From Lacticaseibacillus porcinae (GTDB lineage: Bacteria > Bacillota > Bacilli > Lactobacillales > Lactobacillaceae): 64,000 bases of DNA. Shown here piece by piece: positions 43,331 through 55,549 of the stretch. Position 1 is the stretch's first letter. Every line of letters begins with the position of its first letter. A model generated the notes under the pieces. It did not search any database. It saw only the letters and a program-made list of their open reading frames with translations, and had not been told where the DNA came from. The position numbers and the translations under genes were made by a program. The stretch is taken from positions 372,001-436,000 of the forward strand of contig NZ_RHNS01000001.1 in NCBI RefSeq assembly GCF_003946305.1, read 5' to 3'.

Positions 43331-44222
43331 TGGCTTTCACCCCATTTCGCAAGGTGCGCTTGATCCGCAAACGATGATCGATTTGCGGTACCATGATCGC
43401 CAGCGCCAAAATAATTGCAGACAACAATTTCAAATCGTTAGCGTTAAAGCCTAATGCTAAGACCACTAACAAGACGAAGCGATACAAGATACTCCCTAAG
43501 ACCACAGCGACTAACCGTTGACTCAAGGTCAATTCACCAAAGACGACTTCGCCGATGATGATCGCCGCTAACCCAATAACGATGACGCCTGTGCCCATCG
43601 AGACATCAGCGTAACCATTGTTTTGCGCCAGCAGGCCACCAGCTAAGCCGATCAAGCCGTTGCCGACGACTAAGCCGAGCAACATTTGATGATCAGGATC
43701 GATGCCGAGACTTCTTGCCATCGCCGGATTATCCCCTGCAGCAATGAACGCTTGACCGATTTGCGTGTTCAAGAACACGATCAACAGCGCCACGATGATG
43801 ATGCAGGCGATCACACCGACAGCAACCGCGTCAAAATATGGTGGCAAGGCTTTAAGCCACTTCGCATTAAATAAGTTCGGTTGATGCAATAAACTTAAAT
43901 TCGCGCGTCCCATGACTCGCAAGTTCACTGAATAAAGACCAGTCATGACTAAGATCCCTGCTAACAACACCGGAATGTGACCTTTAGTCGTCAACAACCC
44001 CGTGACCGCACCGGCAGCCATCCCTGCAAGTAGGGATAACAACGTCGCCACAATGGGACTGGCACCATGGGTCAATGCCGCACAGGCAACCGCGGCACCG
44101 AAAGGAAAGGTCCCTTCAACCGTCATATCTGGGAAGTCGAGAATTCGAAACGTTAAAAATAAGCCAATGCCGACCAAGCTGTACAACAGCCCTTGGCCGA
44201 TGGCAGATACGCCTAAACTCAT
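43323..44222 (-). CDS. ABC importer permease (TrpY-like)
   Basis: 299 residues with about eight membrane helices, of the branched-chain/PF04392-associated permease type (FLTFRILDFPDMTVEGTFPF near the start; LGIDPDHQMLLGLVVGNGLI). It overlaps the binding-protein gene by four bases and the ATPase gene by eight. Confidence 0.9.
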   Translation of the reverse strand: MSLGVSAIGQGLLYSLVGIGLFLTFRILDFPDMTVEGTFPFGAAVACAALTHGASPIVATLLSLLAGMAAGAVTGLLTTKGHIPVLLAGILVMTGLYSVNLRVMGRANLSLLHQPNLFNAKWLKALPPYFDAVAVGVIACIIIVALLIVFLNTQIGQAFIAAGDNPAMARSLGIDPDHQMLLGLVVGNGLIGLAGGLLAQNNGYADVSMGTGVIVIGLAAIIIGEVVFGELTLSQRLVAVVLGSILYRFVLLVVLALGFNANDLKLLSAIILALAIMVPQIDHRLRIKRTLRNGVKANG

Positions 44223-45217
44223 TGGAAGACCTCCCCGGATTTTTTCGCTTTGTCGATCACGGATTGCGGGATCGTGATGCCGAGCAATTTCGCTTGTTTC
44301 AAGTTGACGATCAGCTTCCCAGTTTTTTCAAAATGGATCGGTGTGGTCGCAGGCTTTGATTTACCTGACAACACATTGGCCACCATTTTACCAGTTTGGA
44401 CGCCGAGTTCGAATTGGTCGAGGCCAATGGTGGCAACGCCACCTTGTTTGACCATCGTATCCACAGTTGGGAATACTGGGATCTTCTTGGTGTTGGCCAC
44501 TTGGACTAACGTTTGCATCGCCGACGCAATGGTGTTGTCTGTCGGCACGAAGATCGCATCAACTTGGGTGACCATTTGGCCGGCAACTTGATTTAAGTCG
44601 TTAGTCGAGCTGATGGTGTATTGTTTGACTTTAAACCCAGCTTTAGGGGCCAGTTGGCCAACCATTTTTGCTTGGACTTGGGCGGAATCATCAGAAGAGG
44701 TAGAGATCACGCCGAGAGTTTTGGCTTGCGGCATCAATTGATGGATCAACGCCAATTGCGATTTGATCGGCGCTTGGTCAGAAACCCCAGTGATGTTGCC
44801 ACCAGGCTTGGTGTTGGAATTCACCAACTTTGCGCCTTTAGGATCGGTGATGGCGCCTAAAATGATCGGGATCTTCGACGAGGCGTCAGCGAGGGCTTGA
44901 GCAGAAGGGGTCGCAATGCCGACCATCACGTCAGCGTGTTCGTTGACGAACTTCTCAGACATGGTTTTTAAGTTACTTTGATCTGCTTCCGCATTTTGAA
45001 AGTCGATTTTCACGTTTTTGCCGACGTGATAACCATTGTCTGCTAAGCCTTTGATAATGCCTTTATGGATGGCATCAAGTGCTGGATGCGTCACCAACTG
45101 CAAAATGCCGACAGTTGGGGTTTCAGGTTTGGTGAGGGTCTGCACCCCACCAGTTTGGACGAACGCGACGCCTAAAAATGTCAGCAGCGCCACGATCAAG
45201 GCGAGCATTCTTTTCAT
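44219..45217 (-). CDS. ABC importer substrate-binding protein (PF04392, TrpX-like)
   Basis: 332 residues. N-terminal membrane helix (MLALIVALLTFLGVAFVQTG) without a lipobox cysteine, then a type I periplasmic-binding fold (TVGILQLVTHPALDAIHKGI, ITGVSDQAPIKSQLALIHQL, AIFVPTDNTIASAM). This family includes aromatic amino acid binders such as TrpX; the ligand here is not proven. Middle gene of a four-gene operon behind a long structured leader. Confidence 0.88.
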   Translation of the reverse strand: MKRMLALIVALLTFLGVAFVQTGGVQTLTKPETPTVGILQLVTHPALDAIHKGIIKGLADNGYHVGKNVKIDFQNAEADQSNLKTMSEKFVNEHADVMVGIATPSAQALADASSKIPIILGAITDPKGAKLVNSNTKPGGNITGVSDQAPIKSQLALIHQLMPQAKTLGVISTSSDDSAQVQAKMVGQLAPKAGFKVKQYTISSTNDLNQVAGQMVTQVDAIFVPTDNTIASAMQTLVQVANTKKIPVFPTVDTMVKQGGVATIGLDQFELGVQTGKMVANVLSGKSKPATTPIHFEKTGKLIVNLKQAKLLGITIPQSVIDKAKKSGEVFQ

Positions 45218-45226
45218 ATGTGCTCC

Positions 45227-45676
45227 TTACCCAAGCATGGTGGAGATCTTTTGCACGTATTTCATGATGCGCGTGGATGAAGCGTCTTGATCGGCTTCCG
45301 CCATGGAAAAGGCGCCTTCATCAAATTGCGCAGGACTTTCATGCAAAGCATCGACCATATCTTGGCAACCTTTTTGAAAATCTGCAAAAGCAGTGGTCAA
45401 CAACTTGTGGTTCCCCATCAACTTCGCTGGGACTTTAGCAGCTTCAAGCTTTTCCAACATGCCGGCATAATGGTCGGTACCATCTTGGAAGCTAGCGATC
45501 GTCTTGGCATATTCGTCAGTGTCGAATTCGCCCATGGTGCCATCGAGCAGCGCTTGCTTCAACGCATCAAATTTAGGACTCATTTGATCTTGTTCGGCTT
45601 CCGTGTCGTCCATGATCAAGTTGATCAGTTGCGCATAATGCATCAATTTCAATTGTGTTTTGTTCATTTTAGCCAT
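45227..45676 (-). CDS. Hypothetical helical protein, first gene of ABC operon
   Basis: 149 residues from an ATG at 45676 with GGAGGAATTATA before it. All-helical and acidic (MDDTEAEQDQMSPKFDALKQ). No membrane segment and no family known to me. It lies 9 bases before the binding-protein gene, so it is the first gene of the importer operon and may be a soluble regulator or partner. Confidence 0.72.
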   Translation of the reverse strand: MAKMNKTQLKLMHYAQLINLIMDDTEAEQDQMSPKFDALKQALLDGTMGEFDTDEYAKTIASFQDGTDHYAGMLEKLEAAKVPAKLMGNHKLLTTAFADFQKGCQDMVDALHESPAQFDEGAFSMAEADQDASSTRIMKYVQKISTMLG

Positions 45677-45750
45677 TATAATTCCTCCAATTGTTATCTC
45701 GTCCATTCTAACAGAAAAACGCTTGCGTGACACGTTTCGACGGTTGTATG

Positions 45751-45960
45751 AAAAAAGCCCAGCATCGCTGCTGGACTACGCTGATTTTATTGATGTCTGC
45801 CATCCACAGGCCAGGATCATCCCTGAAAACACAGGGAATACAGGTCTGCGTCACTCACAGGTTTTTTTGGTACCTGCCACCCACGGGCCCTTAAGTCCCG
45901 GATCAGTATCAGATTCATTAGCAGGAGTCAGCACTCCTGAAACATATCATCATTGTGTCA
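45751..45960 (-). promoter_or_regulatory. Structured leader with terminator ahead of the ABC operon (candidate riboswitch)
   Basis: About 200 bases on the minus strand between the ATPase stop and the ABC operon. TTGACA near 45981 may be its -35 box. The leader has a 5' hairpin (CAGGAGTGCTGACTCCTG), a possible long-range closing helix (CTGAT..TGAT near 45915 with ATCAA..ATCAG near 45790), three related ~20-base segments containing GTGGGTGGCAGGTACC, GTGAGTGACGCAGACC and GTGGATGGCAGACATC, and an intrinsic terminator GTCCAGCAGCGATGCTGGGC plus T run (45776-45751), about 75 bases before the first gene. No T-box core or known aptamer recognised. Confidence 0.6.
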
Positions 45961-45984
45961 TATCACCGTGTGACATGTCAATCA

Positions 45985-48636
45985 TTATTTTGCGATTTTG
46001 CGTTGGACGAACTTCACGATCTCGACGATCACAATGATCAAGAACCCGGCGCCAAGCACCACACCCCATTGGGATAAGGCGAGGCTGGTCACATGGAACA
46101 AGCCGTTGAACCCTGGCACTAAGATCGTGACAGCAAGCAACAAGAAACTTGCTAAAATCGCCCAGTTAAATGCCCGGTTGCGGAACAAGCCGACAGTGAA
46201 AAGACTTTGATGTACAGACTTCACGTTGAAGGCATGGAACAGTTGGATCAAACCAAGTGTCGCATAAGCCATCGTCAACGCATCAGCGTGGATCGCGGCG
46301 TTGGTCGCATGGACTGGCCAAGTGATGGCGATGAAGTATACGCCAAGCGTTAAGCCACCTTCTAACAACCCTTGCCAGATCACTGCCGGACCGACGCCGC
46401 CGGAGAAGAAGTTGGACTTGCGACCACGAGGCTTTTGGTTCATGATCCCAGGTTCTGTGGGTTCGACCCCTAATGCGATCGCTGGGAAAGTGTCAGTGAC
46501 TAAGTTGATCCACAAGATGTGAACCGGTGCTAAAATGTCCCACCCAAGCATCGTCATCATAAATAACGTTAAGACTTCACCGAGGTTTGCTGACAACAGA
46601 TATTGAATCGACTTTTGAATGTTGGCGAAAACTTTACGACCTTCTTCAACCGCGGTAACGATCGTCGCAAAGTTATCATCGGCTAACACCATGTCGGAAG
46701 CACCTTTAGATACTTCAGTCCCAGTGATCCCCATGCCGATGCCGATATCTGCGGCTTTTAATGCTGGGGCATCGTTGACACCATCGCCAGTCATTGCGAC
46801 CACTTTACCTTTTGCTTGCCAAGCATTGACGATACGAACTTTGTGTTCAGGCGCCACACGCGCGTATACGGAATATTTTTCCACATTATCGGCGAACTCT
46901 GCGTCTGATTGTTCATCAAGTTGGGCGCCAGTGATCACAGCAGCGTCGTCGCCTGGTTCAATGATCCCAAGCCGTCCGGCGATGGCTTCGGCAGTATCTT
47001 GGTGGTCGCCGGTGATCATCATTGGGCGGATCCCTGCAGCTTTGGCTTCTGCCACCGCCGCTTGCACTTCAGGACGTTCAGGATCGATCATCCCCACTAA
47101 TCCGGCAAAAATCAAATCATGTTCCACGGAATCACTATCGACAGTTGCTGGGATCGTGTCGACCACTTTATACGCCATCCCGAGCACCCGCAGCGCTTGG
47201 GTTGCCAGGTGTTTGTTGGTATCTAAAATCGCGTTACGGTCACCTTCAGTCATCGAATTGGCATGATCGCCAAACGCAAGTTGCGTCGCGCGTTTCAACA
47301 ATTGATCTTGTGCGCCTTTGGTCGCCACTAAGTAGCGACCATTTGGTAATTGATGAATCGTCGTCATCAATTTACGTTCAGAATCAAATGGCACTTCAGC
47401 GACACGGGGCATTTGTTGCAGTTCAGCCGCAAGGTCAAACTGTTGTTTTTGACCATATGCCACTAATGCCGTTTCCGTCGGGTCACCAAGCATCGTGCCA
47501 TCAGGTTGAATTTGGGTGTCGTTGGCAAAATTCATCACCGTCATCAACAAGTTCCCGCCGGCGATGCCGTCTGAGGCATCATGGAGTTGGCCATCATAAT
47601 ACACTTTTTCGACGGTCATTTTATTTTGGGTCAACGTCCCAGTTTTATCAGAAGCGATAATTTCGGTGGAGCCAAGGGTTTCAACAGCAGGCAGTTTCCG
47701 GACTAAAGCGGAGCGCTTCGCCATTTTCTGAGTCCCTAACGCTAAAATGATCGTCACGATCGCAGGCAAGCCTTCGGGAATAGCAGCGACAGCTAAGGAA
47801 ATCGCCGTTAAGAACATTTCTGGCACTGAAGCAGCGTGACGCCAGATCCCAACGCCAAAGACGATGGCTGCGATCACTAAGATCATGATCGTGAGCGTCT
47901 TCCCTAATGCCTTTAAGTTATCTTGCAATGGCGTCGTCGTTTCTTTGGCAGTGTTGATCATCGTCGCGATTTGACCGACTTGCGTTTGCATCCCAGTTGC
48001 GATCACGACGCCGACGCCGCGGCCATAGGTGATGTTGGTGTTCATAAACGCTAAGTTGCTGCGATCACCGATGCCAACGTTATCGCCTTGCAAGGTGTCA
48101 ACGTCTTTTTCAACTGGGACGGACTCCCCAGTTAACGCCGATTCTTCGATTTTCAAGTTTGCTGATTCGATCAATCGCAGATCTGCAGGCACCACGTCGC
48201 CGGCTTCAACAAGCACAATGTCGCCGACGACAAGTTCTGTGCTGGGGATCGTCAACACATTGCCGTCGCGGCGAACGTGAGCGTCTGGGGTGGCCATTTT
48301 TGCTAAGGCGTCGATGGCTTCTTCAGCTTTTGATTCTTGGAAAACGCCGAAAATCGCGTTTAAGATCACCACGGCTAAAATAATGCCAGCATCGGCCCAT
48401 TCATGAACAATTAAGCCGGCAACTAACGCTGCGACTAACAAGACAATGATCATGAAATCTTTGAATTGGTCAGCAAAGCGCATCAACATTGACTTCTTTT
48501 TGCCGGTAGCTAAAGCGTTAGGACCATGTTGTTGCAGACGCCCACTGGCTTCAGTGGTGGTTAAGCCAGTGTCAGCTTGGCTTTTGGTTGCTTGCAACGT
48601 TTCTTGAATCGTTTGTGCATATTCGGGTTTCGTCAA
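45985..48636 (-). CDS. P-type cation ATPase (Ca2+/Mn2+ type, PMR1/PacL-like)
   Basis: 883 residues from a TTG at 48636 preceded by AAGGAGGACCTCC. P2-type features: TGES actuator (LTGESVPVEKD), TM4 ion-binding AAIPEGLPAIV, phosphorylation motif SDKTGTLTQNKM, KGA nucleotide pocket (VATKGAQDQLL), and TGDGVNDAPALKAADIGIGM. Usually annotated as calcium-transporting. The upstream yybP-ykoY-type element argues that export of Mn2+ is at least part of its role. Confidence 0.93.
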   Translation of the reverse strand: MTKPEYAQTIQETLQATKSQADTGLTTTEASGRLQQHGPNALATGKKKSMLMRFADQFKDFMIIVLLVAALVAGLIVHEWADAGIILAVVILNAIFGVFQESKAEEAIDALAKMATPDAHVRRDGNVLTIPSTELVVGDIVLVEAGDVVPADLRLIESANLKIEESALTGESVPVEKDVDTLQGDNVGIGDRSNLAFMNTNITYGRGVGVVIATGMQTQVGQIATMINTAKETTTPLQDNLKALGKTLTIMILVIAAIVFGVGIWRHAASVPEMFLTAISLAVAAIPEGLPAIVTIILALGTQKMAKRSALVRKLPAVETLGSTEIIASDKTGTLTQNKMTVEKVYYDGQLHDASDGIAGGNLLMTVMNFANDTQIQPDGTMLGDPTETALVAYGQKQQFDLAAELQQMPRVAEVPFDSERKLMTTIHQLPNGRYLVATKGAQDQLLKRATQLAFGDHANSMTEGDRNAILDTNKHLATQALRVLGMAYKVVDTIPATVDSDSVEHDLIFAGLVGMIDPERPEVQAAVAEAKAAGIRPMMITGDHQDTAEAIAGRLGIIEPGDDAAVITGAQLDEQSDAEFADNVEKYSVYARVAPEHKVRIVNAWQAKGKVVAMTGDGVNDAPALKAADIGIGMGITGTEVSKGASDMVLADDNFATIVTAVEEGRKVFANIQKSIQYLLSANLGEVLTLFMMTMLGWDILAPVHILWINLVTDTFPAIALGVEPTEPGIMNQKPRGRKSNFFSGGVGPAVIWQGLLEGGLTLGVYFIAITWPVHATNAAIHADALTMAYATLGLIQLFHAFNVKSVHQSLFTVGLFRNRAFNWAILASFLLLAVTILVPGFNGLFHVTSLALSQWGVVLGAGFLIIVIVEIVKFVQRKIAK

Positions 48637-48662
48637 TTGGAGGTCCTCCTTTTTATTGTGGT

Positions 48663-48786
48663 AAAAAAAATGAGGCTTACAAACTGCGCGCGCAGTTCAT
48701 AAGTCTCACTAATTAAGGCAACACCAGCTATAACTTGTTGGTGACGTTGCCGCGGCAGATGCGCCGCTAGTTACTCCCTTATGTGA
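48663..48786 (-). promoter_or_regulatory. yybP-ykoY (Mn2+) riboswitch with terminator
   Basis: Minus-strand leader of the P-type ATPase. It shows CATAAGGGAGTAAC, matching the GGGGAGUAG loop, and further on AGTGAGACTTATG, matching the GCAAGACC side; CATAAG and CTTATG can pair as helix P1. The helix GCGGCGCATCTGCCGC and the stem ACCAACA..TGGTGTTGCC lie between. P1's 3' strand is also part of a terminator (GTGAGACTTATGAACTG / CAGTTTGTAAGCCTCA, then eight T). Mn2+ binding would free the ATPase gene, as in L. lactis yoaB. Confidence 0.85.
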
Positions 48787-48793
48787 CAACTTC

Positions 48794-48823
48794 AGTATAC
48801 CGGATATCATTGTGAAGTTGCAA
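48794..48823 (-). promoter_or_regulatory. Promoter of the ATPase riboswitch transcript
   Basis: TTGCAA (48823-48818), 18-base spacer, TATACT (48799-48794) on the minus strand; transcription would begin a few bases before the aptamer. Confidence 0.7.
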
Positions 48824-48842
48824 GCATAATATTTATTTTTAC

Positions 48843-49673
48843 TTATGCTTTCCAAAAGTCGTCAAATACGGTGATCGGCAAATGACGCTTATGAGCAGAA
48901 CGTTGATACCAAGCTTCGATTTTCTCAGCGGCGGCGGTGTCGATTGCTTTGCCTTCTAAGTAGTCGTCGATATCGCGATAAGAAACCCCTAACGCCACTT
49001 CATCAGGCAACGCTGGACGGTCTTCTTCCAAGTCTGCAGTTGGTGCTTTCTCATATAAATGCGCTGGTGCACCCAGGGCTTTGAGCAAGCTGGCACCTTG
49101 GCGTTTGTTCAACCGCCACAATGGTGTGACGTCTGCGCCACCATCACCGAACTTGGTGTAAAAACCAGTGATTGCTTCAGCTGCATGGTCCGTGCCGATC
49201 ACAACACCAGCTTGGGCACCAGCGATGGCGTATTGGGCGATCATCCGGGCACGCGCTTTGATGTTACCTTTGTTGAAGTCAGTGACCGTCAAGTCGTTAG
49301 CTTCTACGGCTTGCACCATCGCATCAACAGATGGTTTGATGTTAACGCGCGTGGTTTGGTCTGCTTGCATAAAGTCGATGGCAGCCATCGCATCTGCTTC
49401 GTCTGCTTGTTCGCCATAAGGTAAGCGCACCGCGATGAATTGGTAATCCGCGTCGCCAGTTTCGGCGCGCAGTTCAGTGACTGCGATTTCCGCAAGTTTA
49501 CCGGCAAGGGTAGAATCTTGGCCGCCAGAAATACCGAGGACTAAGGTTTTTAACCCACTGTAATGGGTGAGGTAACTTTTCAGAAAGTCGACACTGCGAC
49601 GAATTTCTTTTTTCGGATCGATGGTTGGTTGGACATGTAAAGCTTTGATGATCTCTTGTTGTAATGGGCGCAT
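48843..49673 (-). CDS. nadE: NAD+ synthetase, ammonia-dependent
   Basis: 276 residues from the ATG at 49673, typical of short NadE. P-loop [55 protein letters not shown] with binding residues; [13 protein letters not shown]. Converts deamido-NAD+ to NAD+. Single gene, with a GGAGACG site upstream. Confidence 0.95.
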   Translation of the reverse strand: MRPLQQEIIKALHVQPTIDPKKEIRRSVDFLKSYLTHYSGLKTLVLGISGGQDSTLAGKLAEIAVTELRAETGDADYQFIAVRLPYGEQADEADAMAAIDFMQADQTTRVNIKPSVDAMVQAVEANDLTVTDFNKGNIKARARMIAQYAIAGAQAGVVIGTDHAAEAITGFYTKFGDGGADVTPLWRLNKRQGASLLKALGAPAHLYEKAPTADLEEDRPALPDEVALGVSYRDIDDYLEGKAIDTAAAEKIEAWYQRSAHKRHLPITVFDDFWKA

Positions 49674-49769
49674 GTTGTTTGAACGTCTCCTTTGTAAGGT
49701 GTCGGGTTTATCATACGCCCAATACGTTGGTGCACGCAATGAAACAAGTCAGAAATCCTCACAACCACA

Positions 49770-49811
49770 ATGTAAAAGACTTGCTCAGCGTTCGTCGCTG
49801 GGCAAGTCTTG
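49770..49811. terminator. Bidirectional terminator
   Basis: AAGACTTGC.CAGCG / CGCTG.GCAAGTCTT beyond the PspC-like gene stop at 49818; good T runs on both strands. Confidence 0.85.
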
Positions 49812-49817
49812 ATTTAA

Positions 49818-49982
49818 TTATTCTGGTAACGCCAACCATAAGGCTAAGTAGACCCAAAACAACAGCCCACCGCCGAAAACAAATAACAAGCGGATCCAAA
49901 TCGCATCGACGTTTAAACTTTCAGCGATCCCGCCACATACCCCTGCAAATACGCGGTTGTCTAATGATTTATGCAATCCCAT
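49818..49982 (-). CDS. PspC-domain membrane protein
   Basis: 54 residues, MGLHKSLDNRVFAGVCGGIA, then a membrane helix (LLFVFGGGLLFWVYLALWLA). This is the minimal PspC domain, linked to envelope stress. The ATG at 49982 follows GGGAGGAGC. Confidence 0.92.
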   Translation of the reverse strand: MGLHKSLDNRVFAGVCGGIAESLNVDAIWIRLLFVFGGGLLFWVYLALWLALPE

Positions 49983-50086
49983 TTTAAAGCTCCTCCCTTT
50001 GTACAACCATACAATAGCAAGTTTCTGGCAAAAGTACTCGCGGCTTTGGCAGGATTTATGTCTCAGGCGAAAGTCTGATGGCAATC

Positions 50087-50120
50087 AAAAAGCGTTCCGA
50101 CTGTTGTCAAAACGCTTTTT
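50087..50120. terminator. Terminator
   Basis: AAAAAGCGTT / AACGCTTTTT around a 14-base loop, following the minus-strand remnant that ends at 50128. Confidence 0.7.
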
Positions 50121-50127
50121 GGTGAAG

Positions 50128-50272
50128 CTATTTGCGCGGTTTGAAGGCGACGATTTTTTCCGACTTGCCAGTGGTTTTTGCATCGCCGAGATCAAACGTT
50201 GCGCTTGTTTCTTTGATGTTGACCGCAAATCGCTTAACATCGAGGCGTCTTGAAGGTCTTAGTTGACGGCAT
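50128..50272 (-). pseudogene. Small frameshifted coding remnant
   Basis: On the minus strand ATG at 50272 reads MPSTKTFKTPRC and stops; one frame over, 50241-50128 reads DVKRFAVNIKETSATFDLGD and onward to KIVAFKPRK before a stop. Joined by a frameshift they would give one ~49-residue protein. Composition and codons look coding, but no family is known. It overlaps the end of the pRiA4b ORF-3-like gene, which is also frameshifted. Confidence 0.35.
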
Positions 50273-50710
50273 CAAGGTCAAACGCTTCTTCACGCACCCC
50301 TAAACCATCTTCGTAAAACCCAGCACCGCGCCCAGCTAAACAAATTGGCAAAGGTCGCTTGACGTCGCGAGTTTCTTCGAGTTGAATGCGATGATCCCAT
50401 GACTCGCCAAAATCATAAGTGTATTGGACAGTGCCTTTTTGCAAGTCCGGTAAAATCTGCGCAGTTGCCGCATCGGTGCCTTCTGCATAAGGATCGGCAC
50501 TGGTGTCGTCATAGGTCAATTCACGATTCCACGCCGGGTAAAAGCCGTACATATGATAATTATCCCATGCAAACGCCGCTTGAATGATCATATGCAGTTG
50601 CGCATAAGTGGTGCTGGTGGGGACTGCAAGCCGCTGCCAAGTCAATGTTTGCGGTGTTCAAGAGTGATTCTTAAGATCAAGGCTTCAGTCCTAGCGACTC
50701 CTTTATTCAT
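50259..50710 (-). pseudogene. pRiA4b ORF-3-like protein, frameshifted N-terminus
   Basis: The main frame (stop 50259) reads TWQRLAVPTSTTYAQLHMII, DNYHMYGFYP, YTYDFGESWDHRIQLEE and GAGFYEDG, which is the pRiA4b ORF-3 family. Members normally begin with a strand such as YxLRITLxGxxPPIWRR. That part is present in another frame, ATG at 50710 reading ALILRITLEHRKH and then TGA at 50644, where LTWQRL continues one frame over. A single-base shift near 50645 separates them. Initiation from the TTG at 50645 would give a 128-residue N-truncated protein. Confidence 0.7.
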
Positions 50711-50764
50711 GCGACAGATTGTATTTTACCCTGGAAGCGGTAAAAGTACGATTTATTGCCATGT

Positions 50765-50793
50765 AAAAAGCACCTTCCGCAGAAGATGCTTTC
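50765..50793 (-). terminator. Terminator after bglA
   Basis: AAAGCATCTTC / GAAGGTGCTTT with T run on the minus strand, about 75 bases past the bglA stop. Confidence 0.7.
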
Positions 50794-50869
50794 AACAAAC
50801 ACGATAAACGTCCAGTCATTGTCGTGTGTCAGCTTAAACTTCGTCACCATTTGAAGTGGATGCAACCCA

Positions 50870-54410
<3,541 letters not shown>

Positions 54411-55259
54411 TTATTTGGTTTCTTCGCGATGGGTCACGCGCCAAACATGTAAGGTCAAATACACCTTATCGTTGTCAGAAACGTGCCAACCATGCGCTTT
54501 GTTGAGATATTTCGCAATGATCTCAACCACCCCATATTCTCTAGGGTATTTGCTTTGCATTAAGATCAATAAACTAGGATCCAAGGCTTCACTAGGTTCT
54601 TTGTCGCCTTTAAGCATGCGGATAAAGAAATACCGCAAATGCGACACGAAGCGACTGTAATTGAATGATTCCGCGTCTAAAGTCGTTTGATATTGCAATT
54701 GCACGATTTTGATGACGCTGGCAGTGAGCTTTGAGATCGCAATGGTATCTTGCAACTTCTCTTGCTCATTTTCCACATTGACAAAGTGATAAGTTAAAAA
54801 CGACGCTTCATCTTCTGGAAGATCAATGCCTAAAGTCGCATCCAGTTGTAAAATGGCTCTGCGAGCCGCTTCAAATTCTTTCGGGAATAAGCGCCGCACT
54901 TCCCATTTGCTAGCTGGATCTGACAACGTTACCCCAGAGTCAGCTCGCTTCACCGCAAAATCGATATGATCGGCTAAGATCAAATATTGATAATCGGTGA
55001 ACTTTACCCCTAGCTCTGCTTCAACCGCTTTGACCACTGCCAAAGTGGCATCAGTGATCTCAGCATCGAAATTCTGCAAGTTGTCGAGGGACTCGCGATG
55101 ATCAGCGTCTGCTTTGAAGTACCGCGCGACGTTATTCTCATCAATAAGATCCCCTGGTTTGTGGCCGAAGCCAATACCATTGCCTAACACGATCCATTCA
55201 GTGCCTTGGGCGTCTTCAACCAGCGCGGCGTTGTTATTGAAATTTTTGACGTACTGCAT
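54411..55259 (-). CDS. licT: LicT/BglG-family transcriptional antiterminator
   Basis: 282 residues. N-terminal CAT RNA-binding domain (MQYVKNFNNNAALVEDAQGT, VLGNGIGFGHKPGDLID) and two PRD domains with conserved histidines (LILADHIDFAVKRA; LTYHFVNVE). It is inactive when phosphorylated by the PTS and binds RAT sites in nascent mRNA when beta-glucosides are present. Autoregulated through the RAT at 55331. Confidence 0.95.
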   Translation of the reverse strand: MQYVKNFNNNAALVEDAQGTEWIVLGNGIGFGHKPGDLIDENNVARYFKADADHRESLDNLQNFDAEITDATLAVVKAVEAELGVKFTDYQYLILADHIDFAVKRADSGVTLSDPASKWEVRRLFPKEFEAARRAILQLDATLGIDLPEDEASFLTYHFVNVENEQEKLQDTIAISKLTASVIKIVQLQYQTTLDAESFNYSRFVSHLRYFFIRMLKGDKEPSEALDPSLLILMQSKYPREYGVVEIIAKYLNKAHGWHVSDNDKVYLTLHVWRVTHREETK

Positions 55260-55291
55260 TGAAACGCCTCCTCACTGAATGAATTGCATAA

Positions 55292-55356
55292 AAAAAGCCT
55301 ACAATTTCCACGTACGTACGTGTGTAATGTAGGTTATGCCGGCCGAACCGTAACAC
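55292..55356 (-). promoter_or_regulatory. First RAT site and terminator in the licT leader
   Basis: On the minus strand GTTACGGTTCGGCCGGCATA followed by ACC forms the RAT hairpin; its 3' end overlaps terminator stem CCTACA / TGTAGG (55333-55298), which has an ACGTACGTACGT loop region and a T run. Confidence 0.85.
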
Positions 55357-55374
55357 GCTATCTTTACGAGTTAA

Positions 55375-55403
55375 ATGTTAACGGTTTCTAAAGAACTTGT
55401 CAA
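55375..55403 (-). promoter_or_regulatory. bgl operon promoter overlapped by a cre site
   Basis: TTGACA (55403-55398), 17 bases, TAACAT (55380-55375) on the minus strand. The plus strand at 55375-55390 reads ATGTTAACGGTTTCTA, one mismatch from the CcpA cre consensus, covering the -10 and spacer. Carbon catabolite repression of the operon is expected. Confidence 0.8.
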
Positions 55404-55549
55404 ACGCTTTCTTCAAAAAGTTTCACTGCTTACCTGTCGAAATTGGCCTGAGCCCTTGGCTGGCTTAGGCTGAGTGCGCTTTTGAAGGCGAGGGGTTCAC
55501 TGACTATCGATTCGGCAAACCAGGCGACCTACATGATTTAAGTGAACAA

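Noticed and set aside
45785-45895. Short CRISPR-like array in the ABC leader (three ~20-base related segments)
   Set aside because: Repeats are imperfect, spacing is irregular, and no cas genes are present; they fit a folded leader better.
45841-45900. T-box riboswitch core suggested by GGGTGGCAGGTACC in the ABC operon leader
   Set aside because: The T-box consensus AGGGTGGNACCGCG is not matched, the motif lies early in the leader and not beside the terminator, and no stem I specifier loop features are visible.
46619-47660. Long plus-strand open frames (over 200 codons) antisense to the P-type ATPase
   Set aside because: Composition mirrors the ATPase codons, no start signals are seen, and the ATPase frame is fully conserved.
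50259-50645. Plasmid origin inferred from the pRiA4b ORF-3 family name
   Set aside because: The family is widespread on chromosomes; no replication or mobilisation gene is nearby.
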